Shown: piece after piece, positions 1 to 8,941 of the stretch | Position numbering within the stretch: position 1 is the first letter of the stretch | Layout: the number at the start of each line of letters is the position of its first letter | Source: Plantago elongata | Taxonomy: Eukaryota; Streptophyta; Magnoliopsida; Lamiales; Plantaginaceae | Length of the DNA: 22,119 nucleotides | NCBI GenBank assembly: GCA_036897095.1 | Contig: JAYMSP010002878.1 | Coordinates: 1-22,119, forward strand | Direction: 5' to 3' | The notes under the pieces: generated by a model | Databases searched by the model: none | Told to the model about the DNA's origin: nothing | What the model saw: the letters and a program-made list of their open reading frames with translations, nothing else | Made by a program: the position numbers and the translations under genes

Positions 1-339
1 TAAAAACAATCCACCACTTAATCATTTCAAATGATATTCAATCAGATAAATTAAGTGCAGAAAGTAAACATCAACCAACTCACAAGGAGTGATCTTTGCT
101 AACAAGTTATATTTAATAGAAGGTTTCTGAGAGTATGATTATCATAAAGACATTACATCACAAGATAACTTTTACAAATATTGAACAATAACGATCAATT
201 CAACAAAGTGTTTACAAAATTACTAAGTAAATTAGGACAACAGGAGAATCCAAGCTCCAAGTAAACATCCTAACAAACTAGTCTTCAAGTCTTCAAAATT
301 AACATAGGTTCAGAGACCTCAAGTTCTTCAGCATCTCTA
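1..339. other. A/T-rich non-coding tail of the copia element, unassigned
   Basis: I see no ORF and no match here to the LTR sequence present at 8942-9535 and 20468-22119. By position it lies between the env-like region and the expected 3' LTR, so it is probably element 3' untranslated sequence, but nothing in it proves this. Confidence 0.3.
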
Positions 340-3300
340 TGGATCAATGGGTGTCAACCCTCCTGCAGTCTTCAACATATTCATAAAGTAACCTTCTGAC
401 AAAGAGCTCTATCTTTCTGGTTTGCTCAAAAAATTCCTTGTATGTTTTGGCAGGGTCTTTGTTAGATTTAACAAAGTTCTTAACCTATAGGTATTTACCC
501 TATACCCATGCATGGTTTACCTTTGTTCAGGAGAGGAATCTTCATCATTTTCGTTAATATCTTCCTCTTCATCTGAAACCAAGTTTATGATGGTGGGAAT
601 AGTAATCTTATGCCCGTTTACTTCCTCTTATTCAGAGGGATAAACTCTGAGTGTTTGGGGCAGGGTAGGATTGAGTATTATCTCCCTTTTGGTCTCTTCA
701 TTTGCAGCATTGAAAGCATCCAACATTGTATGTGAAGTCGTCATGCATCAACATGTAGTGAGAGTACTCCTCAACTGGAAACATTGCATGGACGTAGTTT
801 TCTAGATCGAAGACTCTAACCGTTCTTTATTTGTGATTAATCACTTTGGCAAGCTCCGTTAGATCAGCCTTTCTGAGCTTTTGCCATTGTCTAAAGCATT
901 TGACATGTCTTTTTATAGTGATTGTCTGGAAAATTTTCTTCAGATCAAGTGGGGCTTCCACATCGACCACTGGTATCTCTTGAGCCTGAAAGAAAGGTTT
1001 CAAGTCAGTTTTGTACAAACTTACTTGTGGTTATCTGAGAATTAAAGAAGTCTAAGTGTTTCTGAGCAAACCTGTGTATCCACACTAGGCTCATTCACTT
1101 GGACCTCTCGAGCAATTGGTGCTTCAAATACCGTGGTCAGAGGAGTGGCTGCTTCCTCTTAAACCATTCTTTCTGCTTGAGACTGAGAATTAAAATCAAA
1201 CTTAATGCTTAGAAATATTATACACAAGGGTGTTGAAAAGATATGTAATTCTAAGAGTTTCACTTACTTTCAAGTTAGGAAGCTCATAATCCATTCATTC
1301 AAAATCCCGAGCGGTCACTGGCAACCTTTCTGGAGACCTGGCCAATGCGACCGTGTCTATTTCCATAGGTGTTGTGGAGGTCTCAATGTTTTCCTCAGCC
1401 ACCTTTTCTTCAGAATGAACCTATTCGAAGAAGCAAAGCATTTGATTAAGCAAGTAATTTCACAAGTTACTTACTGAGAAAATGATTCTTATTTTACATA
1501 CCTCTACTATGAGAGGCTCAGAAACAATTTCTTCAGAAGGCTTTTCAACCTCTAGAATCTCTTGAGCTTGTGATGTTTCCATCACTTCAACATCTTTCTC
1601 AGAGACAATTGACTACCTGCTGCACATACTCATTTTCTTGTGTTGCTGAGGTTGAAGGAACCTCTACTTCATTCAGAGGGGTGGGTACAATGTCTTCCCC
1701 CTGCTGTGATGTCTCCATGAAAGCCTGTAACAAAGGAAGTTTATGAGTAACTAGTTATACATTTAGCCAAATGTCCCACATATTAGATGTAGACTACTTT
1801 TGTTACCAGTGTATCTTCAGGCACTGTGGCTTCCAATTCATGGCTTGAAGTGTCTTGTACTTCAGACCTTTCCTCTACTTGAACATTCTGAGTTCCCGTC
1901 TCAGATGTTTGAGGAACCTGCTCGGGTGCAGGAATTTCTTCAGCAATCAAGTCTGCTGGCAACTTGAATGTGGAAGCAATGTGAGAATATTCCATCGTTC
2001 TGTCATCCATTGCCAAGCCTTCTTCTGCCTATTAGGGTGTGACATCTTCAACTGACCTCCCTGGGATTGCATCTTCTGCAACCTTAGCTGTCTGAGTCAG
2101 TGAAGCTGAGCTAGAGGCTCCACCATGAGTCTCCATCCGTGATCTCTTTAGTACCATTTGAAGTGGCACATCATTTTCTAAATCCATATCGAAGTCTGGG
2201 ACAGACTCATCGATTTGATTGAGCTCATTCACGGATAGCTCTGGCATCTTGCCTATGCTCAAGGATCTCTTATCTGAGCTGGATTCCTTATGGAATGGAA
2301 GGGGTCTTTGGGCTTCAACATCTTGTGTTTCCCTTTCTGGTCGAGGAGTGTCATCAATAACAATCTGAGTCCTCTTGCTTGACCTTGGTTTGTTGGTCCT
2401 TGGTTTCTTAGCAATTTGGACCTCAACCTGTATCTATTCATATACTCCTTCTCTCTGAGCAACCAACTCATCTTTGGCAACCTTTTTCAAGGCTTCCTCA
2501 TGAGCATGTCGGTACATTGTGTTGGTCACTAGGATGTCCAAGTGCTCTCTGAGAACAATTCCACATTTCTCCAAAACGTAGCAAACCTTCAGACCATAGT
2601 GCATGTTTGACTTAGTGTCAGCACGACCTTTAACAATCTTGGGCACAAATTCATTGACCCTGTTGACAAACTTCACGAAGAGATATTTCCCCAACTAAAG
2701 AGGTTATCTCTGTCATTTAGCTCTTTCTGGAGAATTGCCATTATCATCCATTTCTCCAGACTTATTTGGTCAATAATTCCTTTATTGCCATCTAAGAACA
2801 TGTGAAGGATGATGGCCAACACATTCCAGTGCTTAAAGAGGTGTCTAGTTCTGATGTCTCCCAAAATGAAAGAAGAGGGGCAATCCTCAATCTTATCATT
2901 TGCTGCTTCTTCATACAACACTCTGACCGTAGTATTCAGAGTCTTGTCCTTTGTTTTAATCTTCCAAGTTGTCCCACAGTTTCTGAGATGGAAGATCTTA
3001 CAGAAGGAGTCATAATCAAGAAGTATTTCTACACCTTGAACCTGAGATTTTATGAATGTTTCTTCAACATTGTTAAAAATCTTGGTGTAGACTTGGGAAG
3101 AGTTATAAAACTCTAAGACATCAACTGGAGACATTCTAGTAGGAGTAGCACAGATGAACTTCTTGATGTGCGCTTTGAATAACATCTTCACAACCAGATT
3201 CCTGTCTAGAGTGGAAGAGATAGCCACACTCAAGTATTTTTCAACCATATGTGCTCCCCAATTTATTCTGAGGTTGGAAGACCAATCCTCTGGGTTGAAA

Positions 3301-3407
3301 TTACCCATCAAGCATTTGTTCAACATTTGCAATACCTTTTCTCCCTACTTTTCAGCAAAATAAGCAGTTGCAGCTGAGTTCTTGGATGAGGTCTTTCTGG
3401 GTGCCAT
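340..3407 (-). pseudogene. Env-like ORF downstream of pol, with four introns; broken
   Basis: The frame starts at the ATG at 3405-3407 (MAPRKTSSKNS...). About 240 codons resemble the hypothetical/'plant transposon' protein found downstream of pol in sireviruses (recognised from memory, not searched). A basic Lys/Arg patch and then a long acidic Glu/Pro/Thr/Ser-rich stretch follow. The deduced exons are 1807-3407, 1502-1724, 1268-1420, 1072-1182 and up to 985. All junctions fall between codons, and exons 3 and 4 are 153 and 111 bp, multiples of three. Lesions are a stop near 3352, a shift near 2690, a stop near 2431, tandem TAA-TAG near 2026-2031, a one-base shift in exon 2 (223 bp), TGA in exon 3, TAA in exon 4, and TAA at 827-829. 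After that stop the frame stays readable (RVFDLENYVHAMFPVEEYS). No signal peptide or membrane span is evident, so envelope function is only implied by position. The 3' boundary is approximate. Confidence 0.6.
986..1806 (-). other. Cluster of four predicted spliceosomal introns in the env-like ORF
   Basis: Predicted introns on the minus strand are 1725-1806 (82 bp), 1421-1501 (81 bp), 1183-1267 (85 bp) and 986-1071 (86 bp). Donors are G|GTAACA, G|GTATGT, A|GTAAGT and G|GTTTGC. Acceptors are TTACAG, GAATAG, TCTCAG and TTTCAG. The introns are T-rich and carry stops in the reading frame, while the flanking exons share one acidic low-complexity frame. The last donor (GTTTGC) is weak, and an alternative GTAAGT donor lies inside that intron. 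These are predictions from splice consensus and frame continuity only. Confidence 0.6.
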
Positions 3408-3603
3408 CTCTTATATAGAATATTGAGTAAGATTTAGAAATAAGATGCTTAAATTCGAGAGAAAATAAGTCAATCCTTTCAGGAGACTAAGTAGAAAATA
3501 GATGATTAACAGAAGCATTTGCAGAAAACTTAGAGAGTTTTTGCTGTTTTGATGCAAGTGAAAATTTCGGATTTGGTAAAAGTGTTTGTCTCTTACTAGA
3601 ATC

Positions 3604-3615
3604 CTTTATATATAG
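3604..3615 (-). promoter_or_regulatory. TATA box ahead of the env-like ORF
   Basis: The minus strand reads CTATATATAAAG, a good plant TATA box, about 200 bp before the ATG at 3407. The intervening leader is A/T- and pyrimidine-rich. One ATG lies in it (near 3516). This suggests an internal promoter for the region, although a chance A/T-rich match is possible. Confidence 0.4.
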
Positions 3616-3689
3616 CAAGATAAAATTACATAGATACATCATACGTATAAAATTTTGTATATGTATCTGAGTACATTGCATCGGTGTGT

Positions 3690-4304
3690 TATACGTTTCT
3701 GCTTTGCATTAAATGCGAAGTGGGCCATGACTATTTTCGCAACAGGCATTACTTGCCGAGAATTAATCTCACCCGCTGAGATCAAATATTTATTCATCAA
3801 GGGCTCTTGTTCAATATATTTGCAATGATATCAATCAACAAATGTTCCCGTGTCCACTTAATGAATTTTGGCAATATGTATCCATAAGTCACTGTTAGTG
3901 TGTGAGACTAAAGACCTTTGGTCTTATCATTTCAGAGAGCAAGTCTTGTTTTATGTTACTTATTATATAAATGGTAAAAACACAAACCCTAGACATGTTT
4001 GACTCTCAGAAATATGTACTATGTTGGACTAATAGTTCTCACATACTTCATGAATTAAATGATTTTCTCAATTCCTGTTTCAGAAATTACCACTGGATAT
4101 TGACCTGTCCATAGTATATGAGTTCTATTTTTATATACTTATGGACTATATACCAACCTGTCTTTCTGGACTTTCATTTCCAAAAGACCTTAGGCTTTCT
4201 GAGTCATAAGTCTCACAAGCCTTGTCATCCTTATTTTTATGTAGGTTATACGAATACCGGTTTCAGAAACCTGTTTCCCTTTTCTCTGTTTCTTACGTAC
4301 TCTT
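3690..4304 (-). other. Non-coding spacer between RNase H and the env-like ORF
   Basis: No supported frame or known motif was found in this stretch. It separates the RNase H stop from the TATA box and leader of the env-like ORF. Sireviruses commonly have such a spacer, so I treat it as part of the element. Confidence 0.35.
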
Positions 4305-4964
4305 TTAGAGAGTTGGAAATTTTGAGTTCTGAGGAAAATCCATTAACCCAAGACTATGTCTTAAGGTTAAGAACCTACTTTTCTGGAATGACTTAGTGAA
4401 GATATCAACAAGTTGATCTTCAGTGCCAACCTTTAGAATCTCTATATTGCCTTTCTCAACTTGGTCTCTGATGAAGTGGTGTCTAGCATCAATGTGCTTA
4501 GTTCTGGCATGGAACTTTGGATTTTGAGTAATCGCAATAGCACTTGTGTTGCCATAGAAAATGTGAGTTTTCTCTTCATTAAGTCCATAGTCTCTGAGTT
4601 GTTGTTGTATCCATAATATTTGAGTAGCACAACAACCAACAAAAATATATTCAGCTTCTATGGTAGAAGTAGCAATTGAGTTTTGCTTCTTGGGTTTTGA
4701 ACTAGTAAGGTCATCATCTATGTGATTTGAATGTGAATCACTATGATTATGACTTGATACTTCGGCAGTATCATTGATATTTTGTACACTATAAGTGCAG
4801 TAAATATCAGATACTTGTTCAGTGTTAGAGGTTTCTGGAATAAGTATTTTAGAAAGGTTATTTCCAGAAACGTCTCTACGATGTGTAATCTCAGTTTCCA
4901 TTTCTGGAATCCTCATAGAAAATTCTTCGTCATGTCTAAGAGTCATCTGGTTGTTACTAGGCAC
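4305..4964 (-). pseudogene. Copia pol fragment: integrase-RT linker fused to RNase H
   Basis: The first half (about residues 1-95) is the acidic, Ser/Asn/His-rich linker that normally lies between integrase and reverse transcriptase. From about residue 96 it becomes a copia RNase H: KKQNSIATSTIEAEYI, then ILWIQQQLRDYG, NTSAIAITQNP, RTKHIDARHHFIRD and EDQLVDIFTK. The junction (plus about 4688-4694) replaces the whole reverse transcriptase, normally over 200 residues with the catalytic YVDD, plus the RT-RNase H connection. The acidic D and E of the RNase H blocks are present. The frame is open to its stop near 4305. Upstream it continues toward the integrase C terminus with several stops around 5030. 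As the RT is gone, it cannot work by itself. Confidence 0.85.
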
Positions 4965-5622
4965 ATCATGCTTTTCTTCATCAGACTCATCATCATTATT
5001 AATGATAGAGTTTCTCCTTTCTTAGGATTATTCTCCAGAATCCTTAAATAGGAGTTCCTTGAATCTTTCTGAGAGTTCCTCATCAAGGGGTATTTTCTTG
5101 TTTCCTTCATAGAATACTACATGAACTGATTCTTCAATCTTATTTGTTCTTTTGTTGTAAATTTTGTAGGCTTAGCTATTCATAGAATAACCAAGAAATA
5201 TACCTTCATCAGCCTTTGGTTGAAATTTTCTCAAGTATTATTTCCCATTGTTAAGAACAAAACATCTTCAACCAATCACCCTCAAATGTTTGATATTAGG
5301 GGGTCTACCAACCAAAAGCTCATAAGGAATTTTTCATGGTGCTTGTTTATCAAACATGAGTGTAGCATGTTGTATATACAACTTCAACCCAATAAATTTC
5401 ATTTATTTCAGTGTCAGCTAGCATTGTCCTTGCAGCTTCTTTATGGGTCCTATTCTTCATTTCAGCAACACCATATTGTTGTGGTGTCCTTACTGAAGAT
5501 AGTTGATGTTGTATACCTTTGCAGGTACAAAGACCGTCCTTTCTGAATGTTATTTTAGGTAGTCCAACCACTAAATCTTTACTGGCAAGCTTGTTCAGAG
5601 TTTTGAAATTCAAGTGACTCAT
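4965..5622 (-). pseudogene. Copia integrase remnant with core deletion
   Basis: From right to left the frame begins with the end of the pre-integrase domain (MSHLNFKTLNKLASKD, PKITFRKDGLC). It jumps near 5517-5522 straight into the last catalytic block (HQLSSVRTPQQYGVAE with KNRTHKEAARTML). The stretch holding the first two acidic residues of the DDE triad, about 150 residues in the family, is absent. Near 5350 there are stops and a shift. The C-terminal domain is then recognisable: KIPYELLVGRPPNIKHLRV, KFQPKADEGIFLGYS with a stop two residues later (near 5175), and the basic/acidic tail HVVFYEGNKKIPLDEELSER. The usual Asn of PQQNGV is Tyr. The enzyme cannot be active. Confidence 0.85.
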
Positions 5623-5631
5623 CCTCGTGTG

Positions 5632-5849
5632 TCATAACAAGTGTTCTTCAGTGTGACCTGATTGACTCACCATGAGACATTCTTCAGTTGTTGCAGATGT
5701 CCAATCAGCGACATATAGACTTCCTTTCTGCCTAGCAACTAAGACTGTCAGCTTTGACTCATTGTCAATTAATTTGCAGAATTTCAATTTTATTTTAACC
5801 GAATATCCCCTATCTGCAAACTGGCTCATGCTTAGAAGATTATATTTCA
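5632..5849 (-). pseudogene. Copia pre-integrase (GAG-pre-integrase) domain fragment
   Basis: The minus strand reads KYNLLSMSQFADRGYSVKI, then ARQKGSLYVADW, then LL-stop-HTRMSHLNF. This is the zinc-binding pre-integrase module of copia Pol, continuing the strand after protease. The normal LWHRRMGH-type motif has a stop in place of W (about 5629-5631). Its upstream part (NVLHVKGLKYNL) lies on the other side of the SINE at 6065-6232, so the SINE splits this domain between the leucines of KYNL-LS. Confidence 0.8.
5836..5849 (+). repeat. SINE target-site duplication, left copy
   Basis: AAGATTATATTTCA occurs here and again, identically, at 6065-6078 after the A tail. It encodes part of GLKYNL on the minus strand in both places, which shows duplication of pol sequence on insertion. 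Confidence 0.9.
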
Positions 5850-6064
5850 CCCAAGTTTGTGTCAAAGCGTTTGTAGCCGAGTGGCAAGCTGAGACACCCC
5901 GTAACCATGAGGTCACGGGTTCGATTCCCCAAAAAGGGTGATTATATTCTCTGAATAGAGATTGATGGTGATTTACATCTAGAATCGATTGATAAATTCG
6001 TCTTATTCAACAATTGTAATTGTAATGCTATATTTCATGTTCAATAAAAACTTAAAAAAAAAAA
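5850..6064 (+). mobile_element. tRNA-derived SINE inserted in pol
   Basis: The head carries an A box TAGCCGAGTGG (5874-5884) and a B box GGTTCGATTCC (5918-5928), 44 bp apart as in a tRNA gene. GCCGAGTGG resembles Leu/Ser tRNAs. An A/T-rich body follows, with AATAAA (6043-6048) and an A run (6054-6066). Perfect 14-bp duplications flank it. The tRNA-like part appears to begin near 5867, leaving 17 bp (5850-5866) between the left duplication and the expected start. The element is non-coding and would depend on a LINE for movement. The perfect duplications suggest an insertion younger than the copia element. Confidence 0.9.
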
Positions 6065-6300
6065 AAGATTATATTTCAAACCTTTAACATGTAATACGTT
6101 AGTGATCGTAAGGGACCCCAATTGGATGTTGCTAAATCCTATAGAAGGATTTAATTCTCCTCCAACAAATCTGATGTTAGGTCCAATATCACAAGCCTTG
6201 TAATCAACCAAGTTTGTTTTGTCTCCTGTCATGTGCTTCCCGCATCAACTATCAAACAACCATTGAGCCTTAGTCCATGACGCGTTCTGCACAAACCAGG
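6065..6300 (-). pseudogene. Copia aspartic protease with stop in the active site
   Basis: The minus strand reads NASWTKAQWLFDS, then a TGA stop (6245-6247), then CGKHMTGDKTNLVDY, then NIRFVGGELNPSIG, and LGSLTITNVLHVKGLKYNL. The copia protease signature is WLFDSG..HMTG; here the Gly of the D-S-G triad is TGA, probably from GGA. The rest of the fold is present, up to the SINE. The protease normally cuts Gag-Pol during maturation; this one cannot be made past its active site. Confidence 0.9.
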
Positions 6301-6366
6301 AAACAGGAATTAGGTTCTTAATTCAGAAACAGAACCACTTAGACTAAACACTCTTCCTGTGGGAAT

Positions 6367-6924
6367 CTATTTCTTAATGAATCTCTTAGGAGTAGGTTTT
6401 TGTCTACTTGGAACATAAAGAGGGATCTTCGAATCATTAGATTTCAAATCGATCTTCCTTCTTAGTATGTTCCTTGGTGTTCCTCGCGGTGGCTTCGGAG
6501 ACTTGTTAGTTTTTTGAGATTGCTTTTCAACAAGCTTAGCCTTTCTGACCAAGTGCCTTCTAGCCCTGGCATTCAGATTTTTAGTGGCTTGGGATTGCTT
6601 CCACTTCTGATAATCGTTGTAAGCAACCCTGGCTTTCCACCATCCCCCTTGTCGTTCTTTATATTGATGCATTAGGACCTTTCCGATGCCGGGATAGCCA
6701 ATGCCTTTTCGAGCACCACTTGCTTTTTGAACATAACTTTCAGCAGCCTCACTATTTTTTGTGCCCTTTCTGTGTTCGAAGAATGGCACAGTAGGAAATA
6801 CACACAATCCGGGGATGCTTCCCTTTCTAGTGATACAACATTGTGGATGGTCACATGTCAACGGATCATGTTTCTTTTCAGAAACCTTTTCCACACTCTT
6901 CTTTTGGACTTGTTGTTCCTTCAA
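6367..6924 (-). pseudogene. Gag C-terminal / pre-protease region of the copia element
   Basis: This is a 185-residue open frame, very basic at its end (about residues 110-185, many Lys/Arg), with a Cys/His cluster near the start (TCDHPQCC). It lies between gag and the protease, and its stop at 6367-6369 is followed by frame-shifted protease sequence. Sireviruses have an extended gag C terminus here. Upstream, the same frame continues past 6924 (TLNKGKVVATKPLK) to a stop near 7008, so the first Met is only the start of the open stretch, not a true start. Confidence 0.6.
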
Positions 6925-7371
6925 AGGTTTAGTTGCGACAACTTTCCCTTTGTTGAGAGTCTTAGCTTTCTGACCGATGCTATAGACTTTTCCGGAACCT
7001 TTCTATTGACTTTTTACAAAGGTCAACCTTTCATCACTCTTTTTCAGAGGGGTAGAAATATTTGATTGAGTTTCAAGTCCAAGTCCTCCTTTCGCAGAAG
7101 GATCTCTCTTTTATGATTGAACCTCCATGAGAGTGTCACTAGCTTTGACAAATGATTTGAAGGACACTTCTTTCTTTCTAAGATCTTCATTTTCAGAAAG
7201 AAGTTTCTTCAACTTCTCATTGAAACTCATTCAATGCTAGTTTAAAAGAATTTTCATTCTCCGATATTTGAGACTTTAGAGAGGCTATTTCAGCGTCTTT
7301 ATCCTCAGATACCTTGGTCAAGTCAGAAACTTCTTTTTCAAGATTATCTTTACTTCTAGAACTTTGGTATT
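6925..7371 (-). pseudogene. Gag coiled-coil region, frame-shifted
   Basis: The minus strand holds heptad-rich sequence spread over two frames: DNLEKEVSDLTKVSEDKD with EIASLKSQISENENSFKLAL, then in another frame NEKLKKLLSENEDLRKKEVSFKSFVKASDTL. A shift near 7225-7240 and later stops break it. A coiled coil after the zinc knuckle is typical of sirevirus Gag, where it may serve particle assembly. Confidence 0.65.
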
Positions 7372-8847
7372 TCATCCGAAAGTCATAAGTTCTTTCTCAT
7401 ATCGATCAAGTTCACTCTTGACCAACTCCAAATCTTCAATGTCACCATCATTACTTTCGTAAAATAAGAATTCTGATGTATTAGTTACCTCATCAGCCAT
7501 AAGACATTCTTCAATGTTGGAGATGTCTGGAGCTACTATCTCAGCAACTCCGCACAAGTCGTTCTTCTTTAGGCTAAAGTCGATAACGTCATGAGTTATC
7601 CCGCAAAATTCTGGTGATGGTAAAGTTGAGTCATCTGAATCTTCACTTTCTGATTCTGACTCAATATCTAGAGCATCAAGTTGAATTTGAATATTCTTTC
7701 TCTCTTCAGTGAGCAATGCCCTCTGAGTTCTCTTGAATGTTTTTCTCTCCTTTTTGTCACCCGTCTTAAGCTTTTTAAAAGCAGGACAATCAAGTTTAAA
7801 GTGACCGGGTTTCTGACAGTAGAAGTAGATATCATTCCCAACTTTAGCGACTTCAATACTATCAGCTTTATGAGCAGGGTTGTTCAGAGAGTTGTTCATT
7901 TGAATGTTCTTGTACTGATGATAATTTGGGCTGAGATGCTTCTTCAGCTTCTCCTTTGCTTTCCTCCTTTCTATTTCTTGAGTAACATATTTCTTCATAT
8001 GTCTCACTGCAAGATCATTTTCTTCAGACACTACCTTGGTATTCTTCTTTTCAGAAGTACCTTGGGTAACTAGAGCAACACTCTGCAACTTTTCAGCTGC
8101 AGCCAAACCACGTTGGATTGTCTCATAGTTTACAGTGGCTAAATGCAAAAAGTGTTCCACTAGAGTGATTTGGGGCATTCCTTGATTGAAATAGAAATAT
8201 TGCGTATGCTCTCAATTTTGGTTTAAACTTCTGATAATGGTATTCACTTTCTCAGAATTTGAATATCTGTCACTTTCTCCAAGTGCAGCCATATCACTCA
8301 CGAGAGTAGTAAACCAAAAATCATGAATTTCCAATGTTTCAGAAGGACCCTGTTTGAAGTTTTGGAATTTTAACTTCAATGCTTCGAACTTGTTTTTCTT
8401 GGTTCTCTAAGTACCGACACAGATATCTTCTATCAATTGCCAGGCTACTTTCGTCGTCTTTGCACACCACAGTTTGCACTGTATGTGCCCAGGTGTCGAT
8501 CGAATGATGATATTACGAGCTTAACCATCCAACCTGTGTCTCTTTGCATCTTTCGATGTCCAGAGCTCACGAGGTATATCTTCGTACTTAACTTATTCAG
8601 CAACAACACGACCACTATTGCTACTAGAAGTGTCACTAACTTCAGGGTCAGTGTTTATGCGACCGTGAGATACTTTAATCACGTGCTTGAGTTGTCTGAT
8701 TCTGATTGGCCCTTCCTTGATGAAATAAATCATCTCATCACTGATAGCTTCAACATGTAGCATCATGTTGTCCTTCCATTTCTCGTAATTCTTAGGTTTA
8801 AGAACCGGAGCATCACTCAGAGACATATCTGCACACTTAACACACAA
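7372..8847 (-). pseudogene. Copia gag (UBN2-type) with four in-frame stops
   Basis: One frame runs the whole length. The likely native start is the Met of MSLSDAPVLKPKNYEKWKDN (8826), the usual opening of copia Gag. The core includes ELWTSKDAKRH, KVAWQLIEDICVGT, LKLKFQNFKQGPSETL and a Met-rich MPQITLVEHFL segment, the UBN2/retrotran_gag region. Stops lie at 8593-8595 (TAA), 8521-8523 (TAA), 8407-8409 (TAG) and 8212-8214 (TGA), all in one frame with no indel. The knuckle YFYCQKPGHFKLDC is CCHC-like but its first Cys is Tyr (codon 7825-7827). An acidic tail (SESESEDSDDS) follows. Gag packages element RNA; this copy is dead by point mutation. Confidence 0.9.
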
Positions 8848-8927
8848 TTAAAATGTCCTCGTAAAGAGAAAAAAACTCTACCTATCTGGAGGATCAAGGT
8901 TCAGTGCAGAAGGCTAGTAAACCTCCC

Positions 8928-8939
8928 GCCCTGATATCA
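8928..8939 (-). other. Primer binding site of the copia element
   Basis: The minus strand reads TGATATCAGGGC. It starts two bases after the CA end of the LTR and matches the initiator tRNA-Met site TGGTATCAGAGC at 10 of 12 positions. It fixes the LTR end at 8942 and the transcription direction as minus. Confidence 0.85.
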
Positions 8940-8941
8940 CT

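Noticed and set aside
1205..1477. Plus-strand 90-codon frame
   Set aside because: It lies opposite env-like exon 3 and two introns. No family resemblance and no plus-strand context.
4118..4396. Plus-strand 92-codon frame
   Set aside because: It overlaps the RNase H end and spacer, is Phe/Ser/Tyr-rich, and looks like an antisense shadow.
4688..5522. Pol deletions explained as retrotransposition of a spliced RNA
   Set aside because: Both junctions have AAG at the exon-like edge, but the env-like introns are retained in the same copy, and removed sequences cannot be inspected for splice sites.
5867..5940. A functional tRNA gene
   Set aside because: A and B boxes are good, but the acceptor stem does not close, no proper anticodon arm is evident, and the A tail with flanking duplications shows a SINE.
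6727..7065. Plus-strand 112-codon frame
   Set aside because: Antisense to the gag C-terminal region; composition is typical of a shadow frame.
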